Assembly (NCBI GenBank): GCA_003134855.1
Contig: PLCS01000012.1
Coordinates: 228,059 to 292,058, forward strand
DNA from: Acidobacteriaceae bacterium
GTDB lineage: Bacteria; Acidobacteriota; Terriglobia; Terriglobales; Acidobacteriaceae
Direction of reading: 5' to 3'
Length of the DNA stretch: 64,000 nucleotides
In this document: positions 44,892 to 52,954 of the stretch, piece by piece
How positions within the stretch are numbered: the stretch's first letter is position 1
Layout of the letters: every line of letters starts with the position of its first letter
The notes under the pieces: generated by a model
The model's database searches: none
What the model was told of the DNA's origin: nothing
The model's input: the letters and a program-made list of their open reading frames with translations, nothing else
Made by a program: the position numbers and the translations under genes

Positions 44892-45896
44892 ATGAGGAGA
44901 TCATTTCTATTGCTCGGAATCACCCTATTGCTCGGGGCGATAGCGCCGCTCGCCGCTTCGCAATCGTCTCCTCCGGCTACCCAGACGGCTCCCGCGCAAC
45001 CCGCCGCCCCGCCCCGTCTCCCGCGCCTTGCCCGGCATCCCGTTGTCGCGCTCACTTTTGACGATCTGCCCTCCGCGGGCGCTCTCCCGGCCGGCGATCA
45101 ACGCGCCAGAATCGCCGCCACGCTGACATCCGAACTGAAGGCCAACAACCTGGAAGGCACATACGGCTTTGTGAATGCCGTCAGGCTGGAGAACGATCCA
45201 GATGCGCAGCAGGCCCTGCGCATCTGGATCGATGCGGGCATGAACATCGGTAATCACACCTGGTCGCACCCCTCACTGGCGGATACTACGGTCGAGGCCT
45301 ACGAGAGCGAGATCGCCCGCGGCGAACCGGCGCTGGCCCAGTACGCAGGCGAGCGCGACTGGCACTGGTTTCGCTATCCCTATCTCGCGGAGGGCGAGAC
45401 GCTGGAGAAGCGCAACGCCGTACGTGCATGGCTGAGCGCTCACGGCTACCGCGTGGCCCAGGTCACGCTCAGCTTTGACGACTACGCCTGGAACGACGCC
45501 TACGGGCGCTGCCTGGCCAAGCAGGACGCCGCGGCCATTGCGTGGCTTCGCCAGAGCTATCTGGAGGGTGCGGCCGAGTACATCCAGCTGGGCCGCCGGG
45601 AGTCGGCCATCGCTTTTCATCGCGAGGGACGCCACGAGATTCCCCACGTGATGCTGCTGCACGCCATGGCCTTCACCACGCTCATGCTTCCCGACCTCAT
45701 CGAACTGCTGCGCAAAGAGGGCTTCCGCTTTGCACAGCTCCCAAAGGTCGAGCAGGATCCCGTCTATGCCCAGAATCCCGATGCCGCGCTCCCCTACGGC
45801 ACCAGCTTTCCCGGCCTGTTCATGGATTCACGCCGCATGACGTATCCGCCCTTCACTCCCCACCCGAATGAGAAGTTGCAGAGCCTTTGCCAGTGA
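44892..45896 (+). CDS. Exported polysaccharide deacetylase
   Basis: A 334-residue protein with a signal peptide (FLLLGITLLLGAIAPLAAS) and a NodB-type CE4 domain. VVALTFDDLPS carries the TFDD motif (metal and catalytic aspartates), and NIGNHTWSHPSL the H(S/T)xxH metal histidines. RDWHWFRYPYLAEG replaces the usual RxPY motif, and the late LLHAMAF is the leucine-histidine motif. It probably deacetylates peptidoglycan or a polysaccharide. GGGAGG precedes the ATG. Confidence 0.9.
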   Translation: MRRSFLLLGITLLLGAIAPLAASQSSPPATQTAPAQPAAPPRLPRLARHPVVALTFDDLPSAGALPAGDQRARIAATLTSELKANNLEGTYGFVNAVRLENDPDAQQALRIWIDAGMNIGNHTWSHPSLADTTVEAYESEIARGEPALAQYAGERDWHWFRYPYLAEGETLEKRNAVRAWLSAHGYRVAQVTLSFDDYAWNDAYGRCLAKQDAAAIAWLRQSYLEGAAEYIQLGRRESAIAFHREGRHEIPHVMLLHAMAFTTLMLPDLIELLRKEGFRFAQLPKVEQDPVYAQNPDAALPYGTSFPGLFMDSRRMTYPPFTPHPNEKLQSLCQ

Positions 45897-45925
45897 ATAA
45901 GGTCCAACGGGTTCGTGTTGAATTC

Positions 45926-46288
45926 TTACCGCAGCCTCTCCCGCACCTCGGTGCGCACTAAGTATAGGAAGAACACCAGATTCAAGAGCCCCTGAACCAG
46001 CACAGGCAGCTCGTGCAGCCTGGAGAAGATCCACAGCTCGTAGACCGCCAGCAGGAAGACCGCGCCCAGGGCCATCGCCCAGGCCCAGCGCAGCAATATA
46101 AGCAGTCCGGCGCTGGCGGCAATGAACGCAGCCGCGAAGAGCAGAAACAGCGGCGGATAGTGCCGCCCGGCCACGCCCAGAATCACCACTCCGGCCAGCG
46201 CCAGCAGGTAGAGGCTGATCGCCGCCAGGCCCGGCAGCGGCAACCGCTCCGCGATTTTGCTCTTTTCGTTGTCTGGCGAGAGTGTCAT
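45926..46288 (-). CDS. Small polytopic membrane protein
   Basis: A 120-residue protein with four hydrophobic helices (about 22-42, 45-67, 69-88 and 96-110) and short charged ends. The pattern resembles uncharacterised small inner-membrane proteins; no catalytic motif is seen. The ATG overlaps the stop of the cytochrome lipoprotein by four bases, so the two are coupled and may function together. Confidence 0.7.
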   Translation of the reverse strand: MTLSPDNEKSKIAERLPLPGLAAISLYLLALAGVVILGVAGRHYPPLFLLFAAAFIAASAGLLILLRWAWAMALGAVFLLAVYELWIFSRLHELPVLVQGLLNLVFFLYLVRTEVRERLR

Positions 46289-46674
46289 AACGTGTGCAAA
46301 TAGGCCAGCAGATCGCTCAGTTGGCTGTCATCAAGCGGCGTGGCGGGCATCTCCAGCCGCCCATGCAGGATGACCTGCGTGAGCCGCTCGTCGGTGGGCG
46401 GCGCGCCCGAGGGCATGGACTTGACCTTGGTGAGCGCCTGCAACCCCGGCCCGTGCAGGCCATGCGTGGTGGTGGGGTAGTGGCAGCGGGCGCATTTCTG
46501 TTGGTAGAGCTGTTCTCCCCGCGCCTCTTCCGGCGTCCATAGTATCGCGGGTTTGGAGGGCGGCAGCGAACGGCACCCGGCCAGCGCCGCACCCAGCACA
46601 ACGGCGAGAGCCAGCGCGGGAGTCAGCACAGCAAGGAACACAGCCATCGATGAGTGGAAGGAAGTCGTGCGCAT
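46285..46674 (-). CDS. Monoheme cytochrome c lipoprotein
   Basis: A 129-residue protein with a lipoprotein signal ending LGAALAGC (lipobox), a heme motif CARCHYP near residue 60, and a distal methionine candidate in GRLEMPATPLDDSQLSDLLAYL. It is therefore a membrane-tethered class I cytochrome c, probably on the periplasmic side. It overlaps the small membrane protein gene downstream. ATG 46674 is used; the upstream in-frame extension is unlike any signal peptide. Confidence 0.88.
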   Translation of the reverse strand: MRTTSFHSSMAVFLAVLTPALALAVVLGAALAGCRSLPPSKPAILWTPEEARGEQLYQQKCARCHYPTTTHGLHGPGLQALTKVKSMPSGAPPTDERLTQVILHGRLEMPATPLDDSQLSDLLAYLHTL

Positions 46675-46828
46675 TTGACTCTGATAATACAGCGTCACTC
46701 CGCTGAGGCAATGACTTCGGCGATGCGGCTTGCCGCGCCGGGGCTTGCGCCAACAGCCCGCTTGAAGCAACCAGGAACAAAGCCAGGACAAGTGCCGGAA
46801 ATCGACGAAAGACCGTCTTGGACCGCAT
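46675..46828 (-). pseudogene. Possible orphan signal-peptide remnant
   Basis: In a different frame from the cytochrome lipoprotein, the minus strand encodes a textbook signal peptide (KTVFRRFPALVLALFLVASS, then GLLAQA) followed by about 25 low-complexity residues. The frame then runs meaninglessly through the cytochrome gene. It may be the start of a secreted protein whose body was deleted. Speculative. Confidence 0.25.
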
Positions 46829-47307
46829 TTACGGAATTCTTCGGGAGCAGCCTGACTTGCTAATGCAAGTTACACCAGCAATGAACCCGCTGACTCGCTA
46901 ACTCGCGATCACCGCGAAGCGGTGGCTAACCCGCTAATAAGGTTAACCAGTCCTCGCGAGCATTGGCGAAAGGATGGAGAAGATCCAACTCTCAACCAGC
47001 TTTATTCATAGCGAGTGATCGGACCCTGCGCTTGTCAAAGGGGAATGGAGTCGAAAACCTGCACTGAGCGAAGCCGAAGTGGACCTGCGGCTGTTCTTCC
47101 GTCGACCCGCAGCGAATAAAAGCCGAAGATATCTGCCGCGAGTCCTCCAATTCTGGCCAAATTTTTGCAAAACTATCTCTACTTTGATGCATAGCCTTTT
47201 CCGCGCGTTTTGAACCCAGTTTGTTCATTAAAAGTGTATCGATGAATCTGATGGGATTGTTGCGCATTCTTCTTGCTCCCATGGTGGGAGCGGAGTATTC
47301 TGGACAA
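46829..47307. other. Intergenic region before higBA
   Basis: About 480 bases. It contains short direct and inverted repeats (GACTCGCTAACTCGC, CACCGCGAAGCGGTG near 46910-46925) and a TGAGCGAAGCCGAAGTG segment near 47067 of a type common in extragenic repeats. No credible gene; the minus-strand open frame here reads across the repeat. Confidence 0.45.
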
Positions 47308-47661
47308 GTGAGAATCATCTCGCGCGGCACGTTGAATGCTTTTGTCCGGAACCGGGTGGAACCCCGGCTGCAACGTGTTGTGCGGGACCAGCTTGATGCC
47401 TGGTATGCATTGGTCTCCCGTGCGCAGTGGAAGAACTCCGCGGAGATGAAGCAGCAGCAAAGGAGCGCCAGCATCGTATCCTCTGAGCGAGTGGTCTTCA
47501 ATATCAAGGGAAACGAGTACAGGTTAGTGGTTGCGGTGGATTACAACCACGGAACCGTCCTGGTGATTTGGCTGGGTACGCACCGGGAATACGATCAGAT
47601 TGATGTGAAACAGGTGAAGTTTGACAAGGAGCGCTATGCGGATTCAACCGGTTCGAACTGA
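47308..47661 (+). CDS. higB: HigB-family mRNA interferase toxin
   Basis: A toxin of 117 residues, RelE/HigB fold, of the toxin-antitoxin type that cleaves mRNA at the ribosome. Family blocks: IISRGTLNAFV, LDAWYALVSRAQWKNSAEMK, ERVVFNIKGNEYRLVVAVDY and VLVIWLGTHREYDQIDV. The GTG at 47308 is preferred because family members start directly at (M)RIISR; ATG 47281 is possible. It overlaps higA by 26 bases. The toxin gene is first, as in higBA loci. Confidence 0.9.
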   Translation: MRIISRGTLNAFVRNRVEPRLQRVVRDQLDAWYALVSRAQWKNSAEMKQQQRSASIVSSERVVFNIKGNEYRLVVAVDYNHGTVLVIWLGTHREYDQIDVKQVKFDKERYADSTGSN

Positions 47662-48085
47662 GGCAGAGCATGATGCGGCGGTGGCTCGCATCACGCAATT
47701 GATGGGCGCGGAGCCGGGCACAGCCGCGAGCGACGAACTGGAAGTTCTTGTTACGCTGGTGGATGCATACGAAACAAAGCACTTTCCCATGAATGTGCCG
47801 GACCCCGTGACCATCATCAAGTTTCAGATGGAACAGCAGAGACTGACGCGTAAGGATCTTGAGCCGATGATCGGCAGCCGCGCCCGCGTCTCAGAGATAC
47901 TGACCGGCAAGCGAGCACTGACCTTGCCGATGATTCGCCGTTTGCACATGGACCTCGGCATTCCGGTGGATTTGCTGGTAGGAACCGCGGCTCCGCATCG
48001 GGCCGCTCGGCGCAATCGAAGAACATATCCGGTCGCGGTTTCGCACCCAGGCCGAGCGCTTGCCGCTCAACAGATAGGCCGATAA
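47636..48085 (+). CDS. higA: HigA-family antitoxin
   Basis: A 149-residue antitoxin of the COG5499 type: an N-terminal helical part (TEAEHDAAVARITQLMG), then an Xre-like HTH (QQRLTRKDLEPMIGSRARVSEILTGKRALTLPMIRRLHMDLGIP split over its helices) and a basic tail. It would neutralise HigB and repress the operon. The tail (RAARRNRRTYPVAVSHPGRA) is longer than in most HigA proteins and runs to three bases before folP, hinting at a fused or read-through end. Confidence 0.88.
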   Translation: MRIQPVRTEAEHDAAVARITQLMGAEPGTAASDELEVLVTLVDAYETKHFPMNVPDPVTIIKFQMEQQRLTRKDLEPMIGSRARVSEILTGKRALTLPMIRRLHMDLGIPVDLLVGTAAPHRAARRNRRTYPVAVSHPGRALAAQQIGR

Positions 48086-48088
48086 TCC

Positions 48089-49054
48089 GTGACTACCGCT
48101 GCAACTCGATGCACCTCCCTCTGGCAACTGCGCACCCGCGCGCTGGAGCTGGGCCACCGCACGCTAGTGATGGGCGTGGTCAACATCACGCCGGACTCCT
48201 TCAGCGACGGCGGGGTCTTTCTTGATCCGGAAGCAGCCGTGGCGCACGCGCTGCAGTTGCTGGAGGAGGGAGCGGATCTCCTCGACCTGGGCGCGGAGAG
48301 TACGCGGCCGGGCTTGCGGGCGGGCGGAGTAGTTGGCTCCATAATGGCTCCAGCGGTCAGCGCGGACGAAGAGCAGGCGCGGCTGCTGCCGGTGCTGGAA
48401 GGAATTCTCCAGGCGCGACCGAATACGGCGGTCTCGGTGGATACCTATAAGGCGGCGACGGCGCGGGCGGCTCTACAAGCGGGTGCGGAGATTATCAACG
48501 AAGTAAGCGGTTTTGCCTGGGATGCGGAGATGGCCTCGGTCTGCGCGGAATTCAAGGCAGGCGTCATCCTGATGCACACCCGCGGACGGCCCGAGGTGTG
48601 GCGTTCGCAGCCGCAACTTGCGCCCGATGAACTGCTGGCCACGGTACGGGCGGGGCTGGTGGCGAGCCTTGCAGCAGCGGCCGCGGCGGGGATTCCGCCC
48701 CAAGCCGTGGTGCTCGACCCCGGCTACGGCTTTGGCAAGCGCTTCGGGGAAAACTACGTGCTGCTGGCCCGCCAGCGGGAGTTGCTTTCGCTGGGTCGGC
48801 CATTGCTGGCCGGGGTTTCGCGCAAGTCCTTCCTGGGGCGGACTCTGGCGCCGCTCCATTCAGGGAGCGACGGGTCAGGGAGCGACGGGGGCGGAGACGA
48901 CGCGCCCATCGAGGCTCGCGAGACGGCCAGCGTGGCGGCGCTGGTGGCAGCCATCCTGCATGGCGCGTCCATCGTGCGCGTTCATGCCGTGCGCCCGGCC
49001 GTCGAGGCGGCGCGTATCGCCGATGCTGTGCTGGCCGGCGGGCGTGAGATATGA
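48089..49054 (+). CDS. folP: Dihydropteroate synthase
   Basis: A 321-residue enzyme joining pterin diphosphate and p-aminobenzoate in folate synthesis. MGVVNITPDSFSDGG, DLGAESTRPG, AVSVDTYKA, INEVSGF, LDPGYGFGKRFGENY and LAGVSRKSFLG are the standard motifs in order. Starts at GTG 48089. Between the SRKSFLG motif and the last helix it carries an extra Gly/Ser/Asp-rich stretch (SGSDGSGSDGGGDD) encoded by a short direct repeat, probably a surface loop. Confidence 0.96.
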   Translation: MTTAATRCTSLWQLRTRALELGHRTLVMGVVNITPDSFSDGGVFLDPEAAVAHALQLLEEGADLLDLGAESTRPGLRAGGVVGSIMAPAVSADEEQARLLPVLEGILQARPNTAVSVDTYKAATARAALQAGAEIINEVSGFAWDAEMASVCAEFKAGVILMHTRGRPEVWRSQPQLAPDELLATVRAGLVASLAAAAAAGIPPQAVVLDPGYGFGKRFGENYVLLARQRELLSLGRPLLAGVSRKSFLGRTLAPLHSGSDGSGSDGGGDDAPIEARETASVAALVAAILHGASIVRVHAVRPAVEAARIADAVLAGGREI

Positions 49055-49079
49055 TGGTTTGTTCCGGTTTCGTCGGTAT

Positions 49080-49158
49080 CCCACCCTAGATCGCCCCAAC
49101 GACGAAGACCTGTCGTTGGGGACCCCGAAGCCGCAAACAAAAACGCGGAGAGGGTGGG
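49080..49158. repeat. Extragenic hairpin of the CCCACCCT family (copy 3) enclosing a covarying hairpin
   Basis: CCCACCCT at 49080-49087 pairs with AGGGTGGG at 49151-49158, followed by GCACCCAGATTTT. Inside, CCCCAACGAC - gaagacct - GTCGTTGGGG (49094-49121) is the inverse-oriented relative of the MITE hairpin at 21582-21609. Confidence 0.8.
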
Positions 49159-49202
49159 GCACCCAGATTTTAGTGACAACGAAGGTGATTCAGGAGGCTT
49201 TC

Positions 49203-49658
49203 ATGGCGCAGAGCGCTCGCGGTACAGTGGTAACCCGCGCGGTTATATTCGGCCGGGTAGTGGGGTTTTGCGTCTATCTCGCGGCGTTTTTCCTGCCCGC
49301 CGTCAGGGAGGTTGCCACCCCCGGCGGTGACGCTCCGGACGTCTTTCTTGGCTCGCGCTGTGCCTGGATGACGCTGGTAAATACATTCAGCCACGAGATC
49401 TGGCATTCAAAATACTTTCTGGCGGTACTCAGCGGCTGGATCAATCCACTTCTCCTGCTCTACCTGTTTCTTCTGCTCTTTCCCAAGCTGTTCTGGCCGC
49501 GCCGCATCGTGGCCGGAGTGATTGTGGCCTTCATCGCCGGAACATGGGTTCTGTTTGCCATCATCCCGCTGGTTCCGCTGATTGGCCACGTCCTGTGGAT
49601 CGCCGGAATCCTGATGATTCTCGCCGGGGAAGCGACGAGGCGGGCAGAGCGGATTTGA
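49203..49658 (+). CDS. Small membrane protein of unknown function
   Basis: A 151-residue protein with four hydrophobic segments (about 12-30, 58-95, 99-118 and 121-140). It has no charged catalytic motif and no family I can name. ATG 49203 has a strong AGGAGG five bases upstream; the longer open frame upstream overlaps folP and is rejected. It lies between folP and tRNA-Thr. Confidence 0.7.
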   Translation: MAQSARGTVVTRAVIFGRVVGFCVYLAAFFLPAVREVATPGGDAPDVFLGSRCAWMTLVNTFSHEIWHSKYFLAVLSGWINPLLLLYLFLLLFPKLFWPRRIVAGVIVAFIAGTWVLFAIIPLVPLIGHVLWIAGILMILAGEATRRAERI

Positions 49659-49707
49659 GCGCGAAACTTTACCGAAGGGGAAAGCAACGGTACAATCGGA
49701 GAGGAAA

Positions 49708-49783
49708 GCCGAAGTAGCTCAGTTGGTAGAGCAGCTGATTCGTAATCAGCAGGTCGTCGGTTCGAGTCCGACTTTCGGCTCCA
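49708..49783 (+). tRNA. tRNA-Thr (anticodon CGU), CCA encoded
   Basis: A 76-base cloverleaf: acceptor GCCGAAG/CTTTCGGC, D-arm GCTCAGTTGGTAGAGC, anticodon stem CTGATT-CGT-AATCAG, T-arm GTCGGTTCGAGTCCGAC, discriminator T and encoded CCA. Anticodon CGU reads ACG threonine codons. Confidence 0.96.
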
Positions 49784-50114
49784 TCTAAATTCAAGAAACC
49801 ACAGATATTGCATTTATTTTTCCTCTCGCGGCCGAGCGGTCATTTCCATTGGTTGCAACTTAGTTCGGACGGCAGCTTCCCTGCCGCGGCTTGCGGGCTG
49901 AATCCATGCCGGATCGACAGCACCGAAACAGAAGATCGAATTGCTGAGACAATTTTCGCCTCCTGCCTTGATCGGTGGGCGTGGGGTATAGGATCGTTGC
50001 GTGGAGTGTTGCAGCGGTGGATGCGTGCGCTATTCCGGCACTGTGATTGCTATCACATACAGCATTTTGGACCGTGCTAGTCTAAAAGCGGTTTTGGGGG
50101 TCTCGAAGGGTACG
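49784..50114. other. Upstream region of the Rieske/cytochrome b operon
   Basis: About 330 bases after the tRNA. No gene seen. It holds the perfect CRP-type palindrome at 50042-50057. Confidence 0.5.
50042..50057. promoter_or_regulatory. Perfect CRP-type operator TGTGA-N6-TCACA
   Basis: TGTGATTGCTATCACA matches the E. coli CRP consensus half sites at all ten positions and ends 57 bases before the first ATG of the respiratory operon. The Crp/Fnr protein encoded at 21.8 kb has the matching recognition helix. Confidence 0.6.
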
Positions 50115-51248
50115 ATGCAATCCTTTCCCGCAGTTGATTCTATTCCTTTGCCGGCGCCGATCTGGTTGCTGAAGTTGCTGCACATCGTGACGCTGGCGCT
50201 GCACTTTGTCGCCGTGGAAATGCTGCTGGGCGGCCTGTTGCTGGCGGTTCTGCTCAGTCTCTTCCGCACATCAACGCTCGCCACGGCCACGGCGCGGGCA
50301 TTGGCTCGCCGGCTCACCGTGGTGATGACCTTCGTGATCAATCTGGCCGTGCCGCCGCTGCTCTTTGCCCAGGTGCTCTATGGCCGCGCGCTCTACACCA
50401 GCAGCGTGCTGATCGGCCTTTACTGGATTTCGATCATCGGCCTCCTGATGCTGACCTATTGGCTGCTTTACCGCTTCACCGCGCGCCTTGAAGCCGGCAA
50501 ATCGGCCTGGTGGGTAGGGCTCTCCGCATGGCTGCTGGCCGGTACGATCGCCCGGTTGCTTTCCACCAATATGACGCTCATGCTGCGTCCCGAAGTCTGG
50601 CGCAATATGTACTCCGCCTCGGCGATGGGCGCTTATCTGCCCACCGGCGACCCCACGCTGACCCCGCGCTGGCTGCTGATGATGGCCGGCGGGCTGTTCA
50701 TTGGCGGCCTATGGCTGGTCTATCTGGCGGGACGAAAGACCTTCACTCCGGAGGAAAGTAAATTTGTCGCAAAATTGGGCGGAAAAGTGGCCGCGGCCTT
50801 CGGACTCGTCTATCTGGCAGCCGGGTGGTGGGCAGCCAGCGTGCAGCCGGATGTAGTCAAGTCGATGCTGGTGACGCCTCCGGCAGGCTATGAATTCTAC
50901 AAGTTCTTCGGATTTGCCGGGTACGGCTGGCTGGCGCTGGTTGCCATTGCCGTACTGGTTGCCGCGATTGCCGGATTCGGCAAGCTCTCCACCGGCTTGC
51001 TCGGCGTCATCAGTTGGGCCGGCGTGCTGCTTGCCGTGCTCATCGAGATTGCCTTCACGGTCTATCGCGACGGCGTCCGCGACCTGACGCTGCTCTCAAA
51101 GGGCTACAACGTCTGGGATCGCGCCGTGGAAACAAATTGGTGGGTCGTGGGCCTGTTTCTGGTACTTTTTGTCGCCGGGCTGGGCGTGATCGGATGGCTC
51201 ATCTCGGTTGTGGCGCGCGCCCGGAAAATCATGGAAGGCGCGGCATAA
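50115..51248 (+). CDS. Polytopic membrane subunit of a Rieske/cytochrome b respiratory complex
   Basis: A 377-residue protein with about nine hydrophobic helices. The first helix LLKLLHIVTLALHFVAVEMLLGG has histidines spaced as possible heme ligands and distantly recalls the cytochrome bd subunit I N-terminus; the fourth gene of the cluster has a similar plan. No c-type heme motif. It heads a four-gene unit with Rieske, cytochrome b and a CydA-like/cytochrome c fusion, so it is probably a membrane anchor or quinone/heme subunit. I do not recognise a named family. A perfect CRP-like operator lies upstream. Confidence 0.75.
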   Translation: MQSFPAVDSIPLPAPIWLLKLLHIVTLALHFVAVEMLLGGLLLAVLLSLFRTSTLATATARALARRLTVVMTFVINLAVPPLLFAQVLYGRALYTSSVLIGLYWISIIGLLMLTYWLLYRFTARLEAGKSAWWVGLSAWLLAGTIARLLSTNMTLMLRPEVWRNMYSASAMGAYLPTGDPTLTPRWLLMMAGGLFIGGLWLVYLAGRKTFTPEESKFVAKLGGKVAAAFGLVYLAAGWWAASVQPDVVKSMLVTPPAGYEFYKFFGFAGYGWLALVAIAVLVAAIAGFGKLSTGLLGVISWAGVLLAVLIEIAFTVYRDGVRDLTLLSKGYNVWDRAVETNWWVVGLFLVLFVAGLGVIGWLISVVARARKIMEGAA

Positions 51249-51268
51249 CTCGCCGTGAAGAGATTGCG

Positions 51269-51763
51269 ATGATCGAACAGACGAATACCGAAGCTCATAT
51301 TGAGGCAGTCGCCGAGGGACCGGGCGAAAGGAATACCCGCCGCGCTTTTCTGGCCGCTGCCGGCGTGGCGGGGCTGGCTTACACCGCCGCGCTCGCCTAT
51401 CCCATCTACCGTTACCTGGCCTCGCCCGAGGAGATGGCGATGGAAGCCACGGCGGTCACCGAAGTGACCCTCAAGGACGCGCAAAAGCTGCCTCCCGGCG
51501 CAGTTCTCATGTTCAAATTCGGCGCGTCTCCAGCGCTGCTGATTCATCATCAGGATGGCCGCTGGATTTCGATGACCGCGGTTTGCACGCATCTGGGATG
51601 CACGGTGCAGTATGAGCCGCAGGCCGACCGCATCCACTGCGCCTGCCACGGCGGCGTTTATAACGCTTACACCGGCGCCAACGTCAGCGGCCCGCCGCCC
51701 AGGCCGCTCAAGCTCTTCAAAGTGGCCGTCAACGAGGCTGGAGTGGATGTCTCGCGCGCGTAA
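51269..51763 (+). CDS. Rieske iron-sulfur protein
   Basis: A 164-residue protein. The N-terminal TRRAFLAAAGVAGLAYTAALAY is a twin-arginine-like signal/anchor. The Rieske cluster motifs are VCTHLGCTV (C-x-H-x2-C) and HCACHGGVYN (C-x2-H within CACHGG), binding a [2Fe-2S] centre through two Cys and two His. It accepts electrons from quinol at the cytochrome b Qo site on the periplasmic side. Starts 20 bases after the preceding gene. Confidence 0.95.
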   Translation: MIEQTNTEAHIEAVAEGPGERNTRRAFLAAAGVAGLAYTAALAYPIYRYLASPEEMAMEATAVTEVTLKDAQKLPPGAVLMFKFGASPALLIHHQDGRWISMTAVCTHLGCTVQYEPQADRIHCACHGGVYNAYTGANVSGPPPRPLKLFKVAVNEAGVDVSRA

Positions 51764-51765
51764 CA

Positions 51766-51800
51766 ACAGTGAACAGTGATCAGTGAACAGTAAATGGATA
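51766..51800. repeat. CAGTGAA-type degenerate tandem repeat inside the operon
   Basis: AACAGTGAACAGTGATCAGT followed by GAACAGTAAATGG: three or four imperfect units of ACAGTGA between the Rieske and cytochrome b genes. Comparable patches are near 2068, 21428 and 60855. Confidence 0.65.
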
Positions 51801-51863
51801 ACAGAAACTTCCGGTAGCAGGCAACAGGCAACGAACAATTGACCACGCAAGAGGACGAAGGGC

Positions 51864-52940
51864 ATGAGTTCAAAGGCAATCTACGATTGGGTCGATGAGC
51901 GGCTGGGGCTGAGTGAGCTGGCCGCCTTCGCGCGCCATAAGACCGTCCCGGTCCACTCCCAGTCTTTCTGGTATTACTGGGGCGGCATCTCGCTCTTTCT
52001 CTTCCTGGTGCAATGCTTCACCGGCGTGCTGCTGCTGGTCTACTACCGGCCCGGCGCGGAGGCCTATGAGTCTGTCCGCCAGATCACCTTCGTGATGCAC
52101 TTCGGCTGGCTGATCCGTTCGGCGCACGCGTGGTCCGCCAGCCTGATGATCTTCTCCATCCTGGTGCACATGTTTTCGGTTTACTTCATGAAGGCTTATC
52201 GCAAGCCGCGCGAGTTCGGCTGGCTGAGCGGCATGGGGCTCTTGGGTCTGGCTTCGGTCTTCGGCTTCTCCGGCTACCTGCTGCCGATGGACGAGCTGAG
52301 TTACTTCGCCACCAAGGTCGGCCTGGATATTCCCACCGCGATTCCATGGATCGGCCCGGTCATCGCCAATATGCTGCGCGGTGGCCCGGATGTGAGCGAG
52401 TTTACCGTGCAACGCTTCTTCGCTCTGCACGTGGTTGTGCTGCCGGCCGTCTTCCTGCCGCTACTGGGCTTTCACCTATGGCTGGTGCAGCGCCACGGCA
52501 ATGCCTCACCGCCGAGCGTGGAGGCCCTGCCGCCGGTCGAGCGCAAGAGTGAGCCCTTTGTGCCCAACTTCATGCGCAAAGATCTGGCCATGTGGCTGAT
52601 CGCGCTGAATATTCTGGCTCTGCTGGCCTCCGTCTTTCCCTGGTCCCTGGGCAAGCCCTTCGACCCGCTGGCGCCCGCGCCGCTGGGCATTCATCCCGAG
52701 TGGTACTTCATGAGCCCCTTCGAGATGCTCAAGCTGCTGGGCGTTGTGCTGCGCGGCGAGGCCGGCGAAATTGCCGGCATTCTGCTCTTCACGCTGGGCA
52801 TCGCGCTCTGGGTGCTGATTCCCTTTTACGACACAAAAAAAGAGAAGGGACAGCGCGCCCGCGCCGCGCATTACTTCGGCCTGCTGGCGGTCTTCGCGCT
52901 GCTAAGTACAACCATCATCGGCTACTGGACGATCCGGTAA
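51864..52940 (+). CDS. Cytochrome b of a bc-type complex
   Basis: A 358-residue membrane protein that holds both cytochrome b and b6/f subunit IV-like parts in one chain. The histidines of helices B and D are in VMHFGWLIRSAHAW and VQRFFALHVVVLPAVFLPLLGFH, and the quinol-oxidation PEWY motif is in LGIHPEWYFMSPFEMLK. It forms the quinol-oxidising core with the Rieske protein. No cytochrome c1 gene is present; the heme-bearing tail of the next gene is a candidate replacement. Preceded by a repeat-rich gap, with AGAGGACGAAGGGC upstream of the ATG. Confidence 0.95.
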   Translation: MSSKAIYDWVDERLGLSELAAFARHKTVPVHSQSFWYYWGGISLFLFLVQCFTGVLLLVYYRPGAEAYESVRQITFVMHFGWLIRSAHAWSASLMIFSILVHMFSVYFMKAYRKPREFGWLSGMGLLGLASVFGFSGYLLPMDELSYFATKVGLDIPTAIPWIGPVIANMLRGGPDVSEFTVQRFFALHVVVLPAVFLPLLGFHLWLVQRHGNASPPSVEALPPVERKSEPFVPNFMRKDLAMWLIALNILALLASVFPWSLGKPFDPLAPAPLGIHPEWYFMSPFEMLKLLGVVLRGEAGEIAGILLFTLGIALWVLIPFYDTKKEKGQRARAAHYFGLLAVFALLSTTIIGYWTIR

Positions 52941-52954
52941 GGAGCGAGAAAGTT

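Noticed and set aside
46992..47507. 171-residue minus-strand frame before higB
   Set aside because: Overlaps HigB antisense; its C-terminus (HFGFAQCRFSTPFPFDK) is the translation of an extragenic repeat.
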